NCBI GenBank assembly: GCA_947095535.1
Contig: OX352772.1
Span: 145,061,447 to 145,125,446 of the forward strand
DNA: 64,000 nucleotides
Direction: 5' to 3'
From: Poecilobothrus nobilitatus
Lineage: Eukaryota > Arthropoda > Insecta > Diptera > Dolichopodidae
Both the position numbers and the translations under genes were made by a program. This document shows, in pieces, positions 1-11,144 of this stretch (positions are counted from its first letter, which is position 1; each line of letters begins with the position of its first letter). The notes beneath the pieces were generated by a model. That model had not been told where the DNA came from and searched no databases. It worked only from the letters and a program-made list of their open reading frames with translations.

Positions 1-87
1 ACATCGCTAATCGACTCAGGCGGTGATCCTGATTCAGAATATATATATATGTCTATACCTAACTCGCTTCCTTTTGGTGGTTACATA
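1..87 (+). repeat. End fragment of the hairpin-ended dispersed repeat
   Basis: The first 87 bases closely match the right end of the longer repeat at 24830-26092 (match near 25950-26040) and, reversed, the copy near 43680-43770. The match stops abruptly after the GGTTACA at about 81-87, so this copy is truncated on its right and cut by the window edge on its left. It has no coding capacity. Similar sequences are common between genes of higher flies, which is one reason for suspecting a dipteran genome. Confidence 0.75.
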
Positions 88-461
88 GTTCTGCCCGTTA
101 TTATTTATTCTGCTACTACAGTTGTTGACAGTTGTTTTTTATGATGTAATTCAGTATTTTATATGCGAAAACCGCTTTTTCCATAACACAGATCTTTCTA
201 ATGTTTCTTAACCTAGTTTCCTGATATACCATTTGGACATTATATTTTCTGCTGTAGTTGAATGTAGTTTTGGTTGCTTTAGTTAACTAACAACTGATGA
301 CATTTACCAACTAATGTATCCGAGCAGGAAGACCAGTTGATAATGTTATATTTCATGTGGGATATTACATGTGCATTGATGACCATACGAGCAGTGTTTG
401 ACGATAGGACCAGTTTTGCTCTTCTGATCCTAATAGTGGTATGATCTTAGCACATATACGT
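88..461. other. Unassigned AT-rich sequence
   Basis: No reading frame, repeat or RNA gene could be supported here. Part of it could be the 3' tail of the minus-strand LINE that starts upstream at about 3.0 kb, but no poly-A or simple-repeat tail was seen that would fix its end. Confidence 0.4.
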
Positions 462-1835
462 TTAATATGCAAACTGACTAATACGTTCAAAATGTAGCTG
501 GCAATCAATAATCATACCTAGATGTAGCGCTGATAATACTTGTTCTATTACAATTCCCAGGTTGGATGCTTGCGGAATGCCATATTGGTATGGTGTAGCT
601 CTTATACCCAGCTCTTCTAATCTATCTAGTAACACTTTGTGGTCAATCGTATCAAACGCCTTTTTCATATCTATGAAGACTCCCCTACATATGACCTCTT
701 ATCCATATTGTTGTTGATGTGTCTGATCATATCAGCCAGAGCAGCTTTTGTGTTTGATGAGTTTTGAAATCCAAATTGGAAATTGGCGAAACCGCATGTT
801 TCAGTAATGAAAGCTACTAATCGTTCGTTAATAATTTTTTCGTATATTTTGCAAAAATACTTAACGATATCGGACAATAATTCGAAATTTCCTTTTTTGG
901 GCCGTTCTTGTGCACTGGAATAATGATGGTGTCTTTCAGTCTATTCGGAAATATTCCCGTCAGCAGCATGTTGTTGATGAGATTCGTAAGTACTACAACT
1001 ATAGATTCCTTAACTACCTTCACATCCTTCTTCCGTACCCGCTAAACCGTTTGCCCCAGGAATGGCATTATTTTTTAGCTTCCCAATCTCATAATTTATT
1101 TCACAATCAACAGCTGGACAAAGAAACATAGATGCATTGTTAATTCTATTACTGATCGGCTCAGATGGAGCTTGAATGTTGGAAGCAAGAGTTGAACATA
1201 CGGCATTAAAATATAAGTTAAATTTGTCAGCAATATCTTTGTTTTGTGTTATTTCCTTTCCATTCACAATTATCGACATAGACGCCAAGACCATATTCGC
1301 CGTTCTTTTTATGACCTGCCTATTCAGTACCTCCCATATTTTTCTAGAGTTACCACACGCTTTTTGAATTTGTAGGTTGAATTAGTCTTGTTTCGCTTTC
1401 CGCTTTAAGTACGTAGCTTTGTTACGTGCCTCTTTATACTTATTTACCACAGAGTAATCATTCGGCCGTTTCTTGCTCTTCTTATACCTTTAGAACACCA
1501 TCATTAATCCATGAATTCGATAGCGTTTTGCATCTTTTACTATTATTAAATCAATTTTTGCCTTTTGAATTATCTTAATTAGACTTTCAATATTTAAGCT
1601 ATTATTATTTGAAATAGACACCAGAACAAGTTTTTTATGATAATTAATGCTATTACTTAGGATCGGTTTCAGAGGAACATGCACTTTTTCATTGTTTATT
1701 CCAAAATATTTCTCCTCATTCTCGTATATCTACGTTTTATTACAGATAATGACGTTGTCTTTTGGAATATTTCGAAGAATGATGCTTATTTCATCCATTT
1801 TGTTTCTAATAGTCCTTAAGTTTATATAGACAATA
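462..1835 (-). pseudogene. LINE ORF2 remnant: endonuclease start, linker and reverse transcriptase
   Basis: Read on the minus strand from about 1835 down, an apurinic-type endonuclease N-terminus comes first (an N-L-R-x-I-R-x-K-M-D-E-I-S run near 1830-1790). It joins directly to the linker that precedes the reverse transcriptase (1690-1490), so most of the endonuclease is missing. Reverse transcriptase blocks follow in shifting frames: the S-N-Y-x-P-I-S block (about 880), the F-G-F-Q-N block (about 765) and K-A-F-D-T-I-D-H (about 655). After that the frame jumps to a post-catalytic L-G-M-I-I-D segment, so the x-A-D-D catalytic box is deleted. It is the same family as the LINEs at 11.1-13.4 and 36.5-42.9 kb, probably jockey- or CR1-like, and dead because of multiple frameshifts and two internal deletions. 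Confidence 0.8.
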
Positions 1836-1856
1836 TTAATTGCATGATTTATGTTA

Positions 1857-2165
1857 TTATGCATAGGCAATTTGTGATCTAAAGTAGGTTATTTTTGCTA
1901 AATATAAGGGACAACTTAAATCATCTGCTCTATGATTACAATCTTTCGTTGTCTTATTTTGCGTACTTGCTCTGTTACAATTAACGCAGGTGTTACCCGA
2001 ATCTGCAACTACACATTCGCTTATGTTATGTCCACCTGCACATATGGCACAACTAAAATTGACTTCCCTGCAGTCCGGTATTTTATGATTGTACTTCAGG
2101 CATTTTAGACCTCTAGTAATGTATAAATGCTCTTTGGGTTTTATTGATCTATATTCCAAATTCAA
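1857..2165 (-). pseudogene. LINE ORF1 C-terminal part with CCHC zinc knuckles
   Basis: A 102-residue minus-strand frame with Cys/His clusters of the gag-like zinc-knuckle type. A C-L-K-Y-N-H-K-I-P-D-C group starts near residue 22, and C-x2-C-x4-H-x4-C and further paired cysteines follow. Such knuckles bind RNA in ORF1 proteins of insect non-LTR retrotransposons. It lies between the PHD-like ORF1 start (2564-3007) and the endonuclease remnant (about 1835) of the same LINE, all on the minus strand. The segment linking it to the PHD part (2166-2563) is broken by stops. The corresponding knuckles in the related LINE are at 37540-37760. Confidence 0.75.
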
Positions 2166-2563
2166 TCATTCTCTCTACATTCAACCATATCCATAATAGT
2201 CTTATACGTGACAGAACTCGTCTAGATTATATACATATGCCGACCTTCTTTTAGCTGTTTTATACATTATTTTAACTTTATCTTGATCATTTAGAAAGAA
2301 GTTTTGTGCTTACAGCTCCTGATTTAGTTGTTCATCATCATAATCAGTATGTATCCCTGAAATTTTTATTCGCAGTTTCTTAAGCTCTGATAACCTTATA
2401 TTGTACGCATCACCTAACTTAACGCCTGTCGTCACAATTTATCTGCTTGCTCATTACTCATAGTATTTATAACAATACCTCCCTTTTTGACTGCCCTTAT
2501 TTTCCTGAACACTGATTTGGCCTCCGACGGCTTAATTTTTGTTTCTATTTCCCCATCTGTAAC

Positions 2564-3007
2564 TTAACACTTATCGCTCTCGTCCTTTGGAGTGATTATC
2601 ACAGCCGGAACACCATTAATGTAATGATTTGCTTTCGCAACATCTGTAGCATTCTCTGCCGATTTACAAATATCAGAATAAGTAGATTTCTTACCTGCTA
2701 TTTTCAATTCACTCCTGGCTAAACTTTTCTGCACTTCAGCAATATCAGCCACCATCTTCTTTAACATTTCTCCAACCATTTCTTTTCTTAGCAAAAGCAG
2801 ACTTTTAGATGGTTCACACAACCAAATAATTAATTTAGCAATTCTCTTGATTGCCTTGTAATTAGCATCATTAATACCCACGCAGCTTGGATGAAACCAG
2901 GACCCACATTCACAGTCGCAATACATACCTTTGTCATCAGTTACAGGAGTTTTGTATTTTTTGCAGTTAACTGTGACATCAGTAGTGGAACCATTTTCGT
3001 CAGCCAT
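2564..3007 (-). pseudogene. LINE ORF1 N-terminal part with PHD-like zinc finger
   Basis: This 147-residue frame begins with a Cys/His-rich module at residues 14-45, including C-D-C-E-C, a W-F-H-P-S-C-V core and a W-L-C ending, which is the PHD-finger pattern found in ORF1 of several insect LINEs. A lysine-rich, probably helical segment follows at about residues 75-105. The same architecture opens the LINE at 36672 (plus) and the one starting at 63453. It is the 5' end of the minus-strand LINE that runs down to about 462. The start codon at 3007 is the first ATG before the finger. Some PHD cysteines look substituted. Confidence 0.75.
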
Positions 3008-3398
3008 AAAAAATAATTCTCCACACTTTTCTACTGCTAATTTTGTACAGTTCCTTTTTACGCCTAGTACACTCCTTTTTTTGTATTAAAGGTAAGTCTG
3101 TTTTGCTCCTTTTTATATCACTTACTCGTCAACACTATCCCCACTTCTTATATTTTACTTTCTGTAGTAGTAGGAATAGAATTACTGCTTTCTTTTCATT
3201 TGTATAGTTTGAAACCATAGATATATTAAGTACTTTAGACTGGCTATATAAAAGAAAAATTCAGTCAATTTTGAGTCAGCTGTTTACTGGTGCTTTTTTT
3301 TTGTGTAAATTTAAATTTAGTTTCCCCTGGAAACAGTGCCCGATAAAACTGGAAATTTTGCGCCAATATAATTTGAAGTAAAATTTTTTATAAGTAGT

Positions 3399-3413
3399 AA
3401 TCTTAGATGTATT
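3399..3413 (+). repeat. Left target-site duplication of the 3.4-6.05 kb LINE
   Basis: The 15-base word AATCTTAGATGTATT occurs here and again at 6052-6066, exactly bracketing the I/Loa-like LINE. The two copies are identical, as expected for a target-site duplication made by non-LTR retrotransposition. Confidence 0.75.
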
Positions 3414-6051
3414 AATCTTAGATTTACATAGAAAATAGAAAAAGTCAGCGAAGCCTCTAGACTGAGGAAAATTTTCTGTAAAGGACATACGCAACAGGAA
3501 CTACTAGAGAGAGGAGGTGGTACCATGTCAATAATCATGGACGAATCTCTTGAAATATTACTGCCAAAAAAGTTTCTCGAAAGCTAAACTTTCGTAAGGC
3601 CTAGGAAAAGGGATGAGTTAGAACAAAAACCAGCAAGAACAGACGAGATGATGGCTAGAGTCGACCAAATCGTTATGGACAAGAAGTTATCCTGGGCACT
3701 TAATTCTTTAGAACCATATAAGTCCCCAGGGCCCGATAACGTCTATCCGATACAACTTCAAGAAGGACTTGGAATCCTAAGAACAAGATTAAAAACTATT
3801 TACAAAGCCTGTTTAAGATTAGGCTACACGCCAAAAATATGGGGGGAGTCCAAAGTGATCTTCCTCCCAAAACCGAATAAGACGTGCTGCAGAAAAGCCA
3901 ACGCCTACAGACGAATAAGTCTGACCTCTTTCTTCAGAAAGAATTAGAAAAGATGATAGAACTGGAGATAATAAACCAGTTAAACACAAGGTTATCGCGT
4001 TATCAACACGCATATATAAAGGGGAAATCGGTGGATACCGCTTTACACGTGATCGATACGATAGCTTTACACACGATAGAAGAACGTTTCAATAAAGCTA
4101 AAGTAACCCTCGTATGCTTTATCGACATAGAGGAGGCGTTTAATAATGTTGAAATAGAAAAAGTGAAAGAAAGTATGCAAAGTAGAAATATTGAAGATAT
4201 ACTGCTCAAGTGGACTAAATCCATGCTGAGCAATAGAACTGCAATTTCCAACTTTGGAACTGCCACAAAGAGGAAAATAATTTCATAGTGTGCCGCAAGG
4301 AGGAATTCTCTCCCCGCTCCTATAGCTCTTAGTAGTTGATGAGCTTTTAGCAAAGCTATCGACCAACATCCATAGAGTAATATGCTACGCAGACGACGTG
4401 GTACTATTGGTTACGGAAAAAGAGCTGACCAACAGACATGATGCAAAGGGCAATTGACATTACCATAAATTGGACAGAGTCAAATGGCCTTAAAATGAAT
4501 CCAAGCAAATCCGAAATATGTCTCTTTAGCAGAAAATGAAATAGAAGGCTTCCACAAGCACGAGGAATACACAATTAGAATTTACCAACTGTGTAAAATA
4601 TCTAGAAGTGTATTTGGATGAAAAGCTCAGATGGAGCAAACACCTAAATGAGAAAAAGGAAAAAGCGATAAGAGCCCTCTGTTATACGACCTATGATAAT
4701 ACACGGATCGCTCGTTTGGTGAACGGCCACCAAAAAGAACAGGTACCGGAACACCCTAACGCAAATACAACGCCACGCATACCTCGGTTAGAACAACCTC
4801 AGCGAAGTCCATGGAAGTAATCCTGGACGTAGAACCGATAGAAATTCATATACAAGGAAGATCTATGGATACAGCCATGAGACTCCTCATGACAGGTAAC
4901 TGGTGCGACGACTCAAGTTCTGTCGGACATAAAGAAATTCCACGTATGGTAGAGAATGCTGACGCAAACATACACAACTTCCGGGAAGATCCGGAAGCTG
5001 CAGATATGATTACGGATGACCTCAGATTAAACTTCGAGACGCAAACAAGCCACCCGAGGGATAATAGTATGGCTAATCAAATTGGAGTTAATGTGTACAC
5101 AGGCGTGCAAAAAAGGGCAGTAAATAAGGCAGAGGAATCATATGCGATGAATTGAGCATACGAATTGCGAACACAGTGGCGTCACATGTAACTGTACGCC
5201 AATGTGAAACAATCGCAATAGAACGCGTAGCCAAAGAGTTTTTTCCGGGGACGGATCATAAACATTCATACCGAATGCAAATCAATTGTGAGAACAATGG
5301 AGGGCGCATTGCATAAATCGAGGAAAGCAATTGAGTGCTGGAAAGCCCTAAATGAGCTGGGGAAAACAAACGCAGTCAAACTGCAGTGGATACCAACACA
5401 GTCAGGCTATCCTTACAACGAAATTGCAGACGCGACAGCAAAATCTGCACTAAACAGACAGCTGGTGGATATAGAAGATGTAGGTATGCCGTACTCCGTG
5501 GTAAAGTTAGCAACAAGCAAATGGGCAAAAGCCAGTGCTAGGAAAAGTTGGTGGCATTCCCCAGGAGCAATACATACGAAAGAATTCTGGGGGGAATCTA
5601 ACAGCAAAAATACTCAGAAAATTCTAAAACTAAATAGAACGGATCTATAACGGATCGGAACTAAACGGAACTAAATAGAACGGAACGAACGGAACGGAGA
5701 CTACTCATGGGAATTAGTACAGGATAGCTATTGGTAAGAGCCCACGTCGAAAGAATAGGCTTAACGGAGTCGAATCTATGTAGAGGATGCGGGGAAGAGG
5801 CAGAAACAGTACTTCACGTTCTATGCCAATGCCCAAACTTGAGGACCCAAAGGCGAAGAACCTTGAGAGAAGGGAAATGGGAAAATTGTTCCGAGGTGAG
5901 AATGCTCAATCAAGGAGACGTAGTGAGATTCATGAAGGGAATAGAGTGGATCGACGAGACGCTGTAGTTAGCGAACTGATCGTTGAGGGGAGCACAACGG
6001 GTCGCAGGGCCTAGGTGTAAGGACAGCCAAATGCCCCGCCTGAAAAACAAC
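3414..6051 (+). mobile_element. I/Loa-like non-LTR retrotransposon, 5'-truncated
   Basis: About 2.6 kb bracketed by identical 15-bp direct repeats (3399-3413 and 6052-6066). It contains reverse transcriptase, RNase H-like and terminal Cys/His segments in the I-group order, without a recognisable ORF1 or endonuclease, so it is 5'-truncated. Its base composition is clearly more GC-rich than the flanks. The interior carries many frameshifts, so it is old despite the clean repeats. The 3' end falls just after 6040, with a short A-rich end and no long poly-A. Confidence 0.75.
3648..5967 (+). pseudogene. I/Loa-like LINE reverse transcriptase and RNase H remnant
   Basis: Successive frames give recognisable blocks. 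A K-S-P-G-P-D motif lies near residue 25 of the first frame (3648-3947), then a Y-R-R-I-S-L-T block, an A-Y-I-K-G-K-S-V-D block and an F-I-D-I-E-E-A-F-N-N-V block (about 4115-4150; the usual form has D-I-x-x-A-F-D). A C-Y-A-D-D-V-V catalytic box is encoded near 4382-4402, followed by a conserved N-P-S-K-S-E. An RNase H-like W-I-P-T-Q-S-G-Y-P-Y-N-E-I-A-D-A run is near 5389-5434. A final C-x2-C-x8-H-x3-C zinc-like group is near 5776-5830. This order fits the I/Loa group of insect LINEs. At least five frame changes or stops make it non-functional. Confidence 0.8.
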
Positions 6052-6066
6052 AATCTTAGATGTATT
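6052..6066 (+). repeat. Right target-site duplication of the 3.4-6.05 kb LINE
   Basis: Second copy of the 15-base word also found at 3399-3413. It marks the 3' boundary of the LINE insertion; downstream sequence is again AT-rich. Confidence 0.75.
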
Positions 6067-8317
6067 GAAGTAAAAATAAAACAAGTGTTAAAAAATGAAA
6101 AAGAAAATAATAATTATAAAATAAAAAGTTCAAGTGTTTAAGTAAATAAAAAAAGTGTTAAAAAATAAAACTGAATAGTTATCATAAAATAAAAAAAAAC
6201 GTTAAAAAATAAAACTAAATATTTATTATAAAAGTAATATAAAATAAAACTAGGAAACTAGACATATTATAAATGTAAGAACATCTCTTTTCACAAATTT
6301 CCGAACGACGAGGATTTAAAAAATAAGTGGATTTTTAATATTAAGCATTTAAATAAACAAACTGAAGTGAATCCAGATAGATCCTGTGTTTTTAGCGAAC
6401 ATTTCAGTGAGGAATGCCTATTAAAGCCAATCAGCTTTAGTACGACCAAATTAAAAGAAAAATCAATTCCTTCTAGATTTCCACAATTAGATTCATCTGA
6501 AACGTAAGTACAAAAAATCTCTACAAATCTAATCTAATTTTAGTTTAAGTAGTAATTTAAATAATGTATCTGCACAAACCAGCAAAAATCTTAATTTAGT
6601 AACTAAGAATTTAGAATCGCCTGAAAAAGTTGTTAGTAGAGTAGAATTACCGTTAGCAAAGTTAACTCCCCGCACGGCTAAATTTAAATTAAATGTTCAT
6701 AATTTAAAAAAACATTATTTGCCAAAAAATTATAAGTTAAGAAATTAGAGAATAAAAAATTTTACTCCAAAAAAAAATTGCATCGTTAAAAAATATTTTT
6801 TTTGATCTGAAAAAACGGTGTTTAATATCAGAAAATGCACATGATATATTACAGTCGACAATAGAATCAGATGACACAGAAAAATACTGGAAGCAATAAA
6901 AACTAGAAAACATGGTACTAAGTACCCACCTGTTTTACGATAATTTGAAATATCATTACATTTTTATTCTCCTAGGGCGTATAATTATTTAAGAACAATA
7001 TTTAAAAATAAATTAGCGTCTCCAAGGACGTGCTGATGGATGAAATGTCTATAAGAAAACATGTGCAGTAGATAAAATTAACAAAAAATTTATAGAAAGA
7101 GTTGACTGTAATTTCAAAAGGCAATTAGATGATTCTTTCCCTATAGCAACTGAAGTTTTTGTTTTGATGATTAACACAATAAACGATAGATGGAAAATTC
7201 CTATTGCAGTTTGCAGTTAATGGATTATACTTTGCAGTTAAGGGATTGAACGGTTCAGAAAAGGCGAATATAATAAAAGAAGCCTTAATTTTTTTAAAAG
7301 ATTCAAATATTGAAATAATTAATCTAACTTTTGATGGTCCACCCAGCAATATAGCAATGGCTACAGAATTGGGGGCTACTTTAAAACCCGAGAATATGAA
7401 ACCGTTCTTTTTAAATCCGCCAACTAATAAAAAAATTTTATATTACTTATTATTGCTCATTTGCTTAAGTTGATCAGAAATACATTAGCTACTAAAGAAT
7501 TGATGTACAATAAAAATGGTGATAAAATAAAATGGAAATATATAGAAAATTTGTATGATTTGCAAACCACAGAAGGAATACATTTGGCTAATAAAATAAC
7601 CCAAAAGCATATCGAATGGCAAAATCAGAAAATGAAAGTAAAACTAGCTGCACAAACATTTAGTAAAAGTGTAGCAGATGCGTTACAATATTTATCCGAA
7701 AAACAGCATAAATCATTTATTGAATGTAAAACTACAATATAATTTATTAGGATATTAAATGATTTATTTGATATTTTTAATTCAAAAACAAAATTCGGAA
7801 AAGGATATAAAAACGCTATAGGGAAAAGAAATAAAGATTACTTTAATTTTTTTAAAAACGCCCGACATTATTTAATGAATTAAAGAACAACTGCTGATAT
7901 TCAAGGAGCGAAAACAATAGATTTGCGAGTAAAAACAGGATTTTTAGGTTTTATCTTGGCTAGTCACACTTTCGAACAAATGTACAAAGAATATTTTAAA
8001 ACAAATGATGATTTACACTATATTTGTACCCTTAAATTTAGTCAAGACCATTTGGAAACTTTTTTTCATCTTTGAGAAGCCGAGGATACTAGAACAATAA
8101 TCCTACAGTAGCGCAATTTATGTCAGCTTAAAAAAGGCTTTTAATTAAAAATGAAATAAAATCTTCAGCAGAAGCAAATTATTTGGAACTAATGGATATT
8201 AAAATATTAACGGCCTCATCCAGAAGAACATTGGACAAAATTAATTCAAATTTATTTTCTCTAAATGTCATGGATGAAGACAATTTAGATGAAGAAATAT
8301 GTATAGATAACATACCT

Positions 8318-8455
8318 TTACAAGCAATTAGTGCTGTCATCGAGACTGCAGTAATATATATTGCTGGATGGATTCAAAGAATAATTTTACAAGCAATTAG
8401 TCCTGTCATCGCGACTGCAGTAATATATATTGCTGGATGGATTCAAAGAATAATT
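8318..8455 (+). repeat. 69-bp in-frame tandem duplication in the P-like transposase
   Basis: Two adjacent 69-bp units (8318-8386 and 8387-8455) differ at only a few bases. Each encodes 23 residues including the conserved Y-I-A-G-W segment of the transposase. The duplication keeps the frame. The high identity between units, compared with the general decay of the gene, suggests it arose late. Confidence 0.85.
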
Positions 8456-8798
8456 TTACAAAAAATAAATTGTTATTCTTGCATTGAAACTTTTCTTAAT
8501 GGAGAAAAAGAAGAATCAAGATTAACAGGTTTGAAAAATTTTGGTGGATTAATTACACCGTCTAAGAATATCGTTAATAATTGTAGAATAACAGAAAAAT
8601 ATTTATTAATTTTCACAATTGAAAATAATGAAAAACATTTTTGGATGAAACTGATTAATGTTATATTAAGAAACATTCCAAATACAATATTTAACGATAT
8701 GGATGATCATATAATAGAGTGTGACGTTCTGGAAAATCATAGATATTTTCTAATAAAATTTATAGCAAAAAATTATTTAAATGTTAAACTTTTTCATT

Positions 8799-8966
8799 GG
8801 GGGCTTCGGTGGTCTAGTGGGTAAGAGCGTATAAAAACCGAGGGAGTGTGGGTTCGAATCCCACATACGTCGTAAGAGTTATTCCCCCTTACGACATTTA
8901 CAGGCACGCCTGAATAGGAAAGACTGTGTAATTTCCACATAAATGCATTAAAAAAAAAAATAAAAA
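8799..8966 (+). mobile_element. tRNA-derived SINE, copy 1
   Basis: A 168-bp element starts with a tRNA-like head. The A box TGGTCTAGTGG is at about 8810-8820 and the B box GGTTCGAATCC at about 8851-8861, both matching RNA polymerase III internal promoter boxes. A tRNA-unrelated body and an A-rich tail (8949-8966) follow. It is flanked by 9-bp direct repeats TTTTTCATT (8790-8798 and 8967-8975). Compared with the second copy at 18910-19106 it lacks about 26 bp between the boxes. It lies inside the last coding part of the P-like transposase. Confidence 0.88.
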
Positions 8967-9061
8967 TTTTTCATTTGGCAAAATTAAAAACGCAACTTTT
9001 AAATCAATCTAAATTTAGTAGACAAAAATTGAATAAATTAATATTATTTGCTGGTTTGTAA

Positions 9062-10080
9062 AATACCTGATTTTTTTCTTTAATTTATATTTGAATATTT
9101 CAAATTTTTCACTTTTTGTAAATAATTTTATTTTTTTCATAATTCTTTGTAAATAAACACAACATCAACATCATCTTATGCATTTTCTATTATGTACCTA
9201 ACTAACTACATATTATGTATATTAGCTTTTCATTCATTTTTTTGGCCTGTTAATTAGTTTTTGTGAACTGAATTAAAACTATATTATTTTATGCTTGTTA
9301 TTTAGTTTTTGTTTAATGTTGAATTTTGTATTATTTTATGCATGTTATTTGTTATACTGAATTTTCAATTATTTTTGTTTTTTATTATTTTATATTACTT
9401 AAAATAAATATTTATATGTCCTGTAAAGTGGAATAGGCCTCCTGGGGAACCACTTAAAAAAAACGCACCTTCATCTTTACCCCATGGGTGGTGTGAAAAA
9501 AAGAAAATTTATTTTGCAATAACATTAATATTTTATATTTTGTTTAATATTTTATCAATTTAATACAATCGTGCTCATCGTTTGAAGATTATATCTACTG
9601 ATAGGTATTTATAGATAGGTATCACCATTATATACAATATGATAGGTATCACCATTATATACAATATGCCATTATATTCTTTGGCCACTGAGTTTGTTCA
9701 GGTATATTAAATCCGAACATATGCATATAGTTGTACATCTTTTTGGAAAGTTATTTTATCCGTTCATATGATCCTAAAACTAAAAATATGGTTCCTAAAA
9801 AATAAATATTATAGTCAAATATATTAGTAATTTTAAATGCATATTTGCGCACCTAGTTGTTTGTTGTAATAGTAATTGATACTCTTGATTCAGAGTATCG
9901 ATAAGATCTCATAAAACATTTATAAGTTTATAAAAATAAATTAAAAAAAAATTTTAAATAATCATATATTTTTAATATCCACTAATTCTTCATTACAATC
10001 ACGCTCTATATTTAATTGTTTATTTTGCCTTTTTTATTTTGCTTTTTGGTTTATTTTGCCTTTTTCTGATGTTAATATTA
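9062..10080. other. AT-rich stretch without a supported gene
   Basis: Very T/A-rich sequence after the transposase stop. A 27-bp unit is repeated in tandem twice at 9614-9667. I see no coding frame, RNA gene or element end otherwise. If P-type terminal repeats survive, they should lie in the first part of this stretch, but none was recognised. Confidence 0.5.
9614..9667 (+). repeat. 27-bp tandem repeat, two units
   Basis: Units at 9614-9640 and 9641-9667 are identical by eye. No function is suggested. Confidence 0.85.
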
Positions 10081-10114
10081 AACCTCTTTGTAAAATTTGT
10101 TCGATTCTTAATCG

Positions 10115-10900
10115 TAAAGTGGTTGGATTAACTGAAGAACTTGGTAAATAACTTTAGCAAATTTTTTCTAATTATTCAATTCACGTTCTATGAAATCTTC
10201 CTTATAAAAATAAAATTTATGTTATAGATTTAAGTACTAAATATTTAATAGAAAAAAATATTTATCCTTACTGCAACCGTATCTGCTGCTTCATTTTCAC
10301 TTGCTAATCGAGTTCGTAAATCATAAACTTGTTCTTCTAGTAATAGTTTATTACCAATACTATCTCTTAAACTTTTATTTTCTTTTTGTAATTTTGAATT
10401 TTCTCTAAATCTTGAATACTTGCTTATCGTAACTCTGCCTAAAAACATGAAGTTTGTATAAATTAAAAAATAAAACAATATTCAAATAATATATGTACTT
10501 TGGACAAAGTTTTCCAATCACTATACGATAAATTTTCATTGTAATTCTTTAATTTCAAATTTGCTTGTTTGTTATTCTTGACTATTCTATTCAAATTTAG
10601 AATTTAATTTATCAAATTCATTAAAATTTTCCTGCATTCCATTCAATTGAATTCGAACAATTTAAACTAACTAATTTAAAACTTATTAATTTAAAAACTA
10701 AAAATATGTGTAAAATACTAACATTTAATTTTTCAACTTTTCTTTTATATTCATTAAGGGCAGAGTCCACTTTATCAATGTCATCCAATAAGTCCCATAA
10801 AAATGGTCTGATCCTTAATTTTTTTTTAAATGATTCCTTTTCTCTTCCTTGTCTGTTGGATGTCCTTTTTTTTAAATTTTTTACCTTTTTTTTAATTTGA
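10115..10900 (-). pseudogene. Possible spliced coiled-coil gene fragment, unidentified
   Basis: On the minus strand one putative exon (about 10870-10722) encodes a charged helical segment (D-D-I-D-K-V-D-S-A-L-N-E-Y-K-R-K) and ends at a GTTAGT donor. A second (about 10442-10265) begins after a T-rich tract ending in AG and encodes a heptad-like segment (E-N-K-S-L-R-D-S-I-G-N-K-L-L-L-E-E-Q). It closes at a CA|GTAAGG donor in the same coding sense. A possible third exon (10185-10115) contains a stop. The exon-intron signals suggest a host-type spliced gene or a fragment of one, encoding a coiled coil. I do not recognise the protein. It could be a pseudogene or a capture carried by an element. 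Confidence 0.4.
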
Positions 10901-11144
10901 AAATTTCCGACTTTCAATATAAAAATATTAATTCTATTAAATGGCGGCATGACGTTTAATTTGATTAATTAATTATATATGTACTATAAATAAGCTTGTA
11001 TTAAAATTTCCTTTGAATATGAAGGTCACCTTCAGCTAAACATATGGTACTGAGGGGGATGTTGTCATCTTGTTGTTATTTGCTGGTTAATGTTGTCAAA
11101 AATATGCGTGTTGAGTTGTCGTTTGGCGTTGATCAAGATGTAAA

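Larger units (their letters stand above)
6275..9061 (+). pseudogene. THAP-domain P-element-like transposase, inactivated
   Basis: The C-terminal two thirds of a THAP zinc finger is encoded at about 6275-6503 (F-H-K-F-P, a later W, then C-V-F-S-E-H-F). A likely short intron follows (GTAAGT at 6504, AG at 6542-6543). Further blocks typical of P/THAP9 transposases are D-E-M-S-I-R-K near 7035, T-F-D-G-P-P-S-N near 7328, a long L-A-A-Q-T block near 7650 and a Y-I-A-G-W block near 8355. The reading frame is broken by several stops and shifts. A SINE sits at 8799-8966, and after its target duplication the frame resumes and runs to a stop at 9059-9061 with the family's usual basic C-terminal end. The enzyme would cut and join DNA ends using an RNase H-like core. 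No 31-bp-type terminal repeats were identified. Confidence 0.85.

Noticed and set aside
8799..8870. A tRNA gene on the plus strand (A and B boxes present)
   Set aside because: The head lacks a foldable anticodon arm, is followed by a tRNA-unrelated body and A-tail, has target duplications and a second copy at 18.9 kb. It is a SINE.
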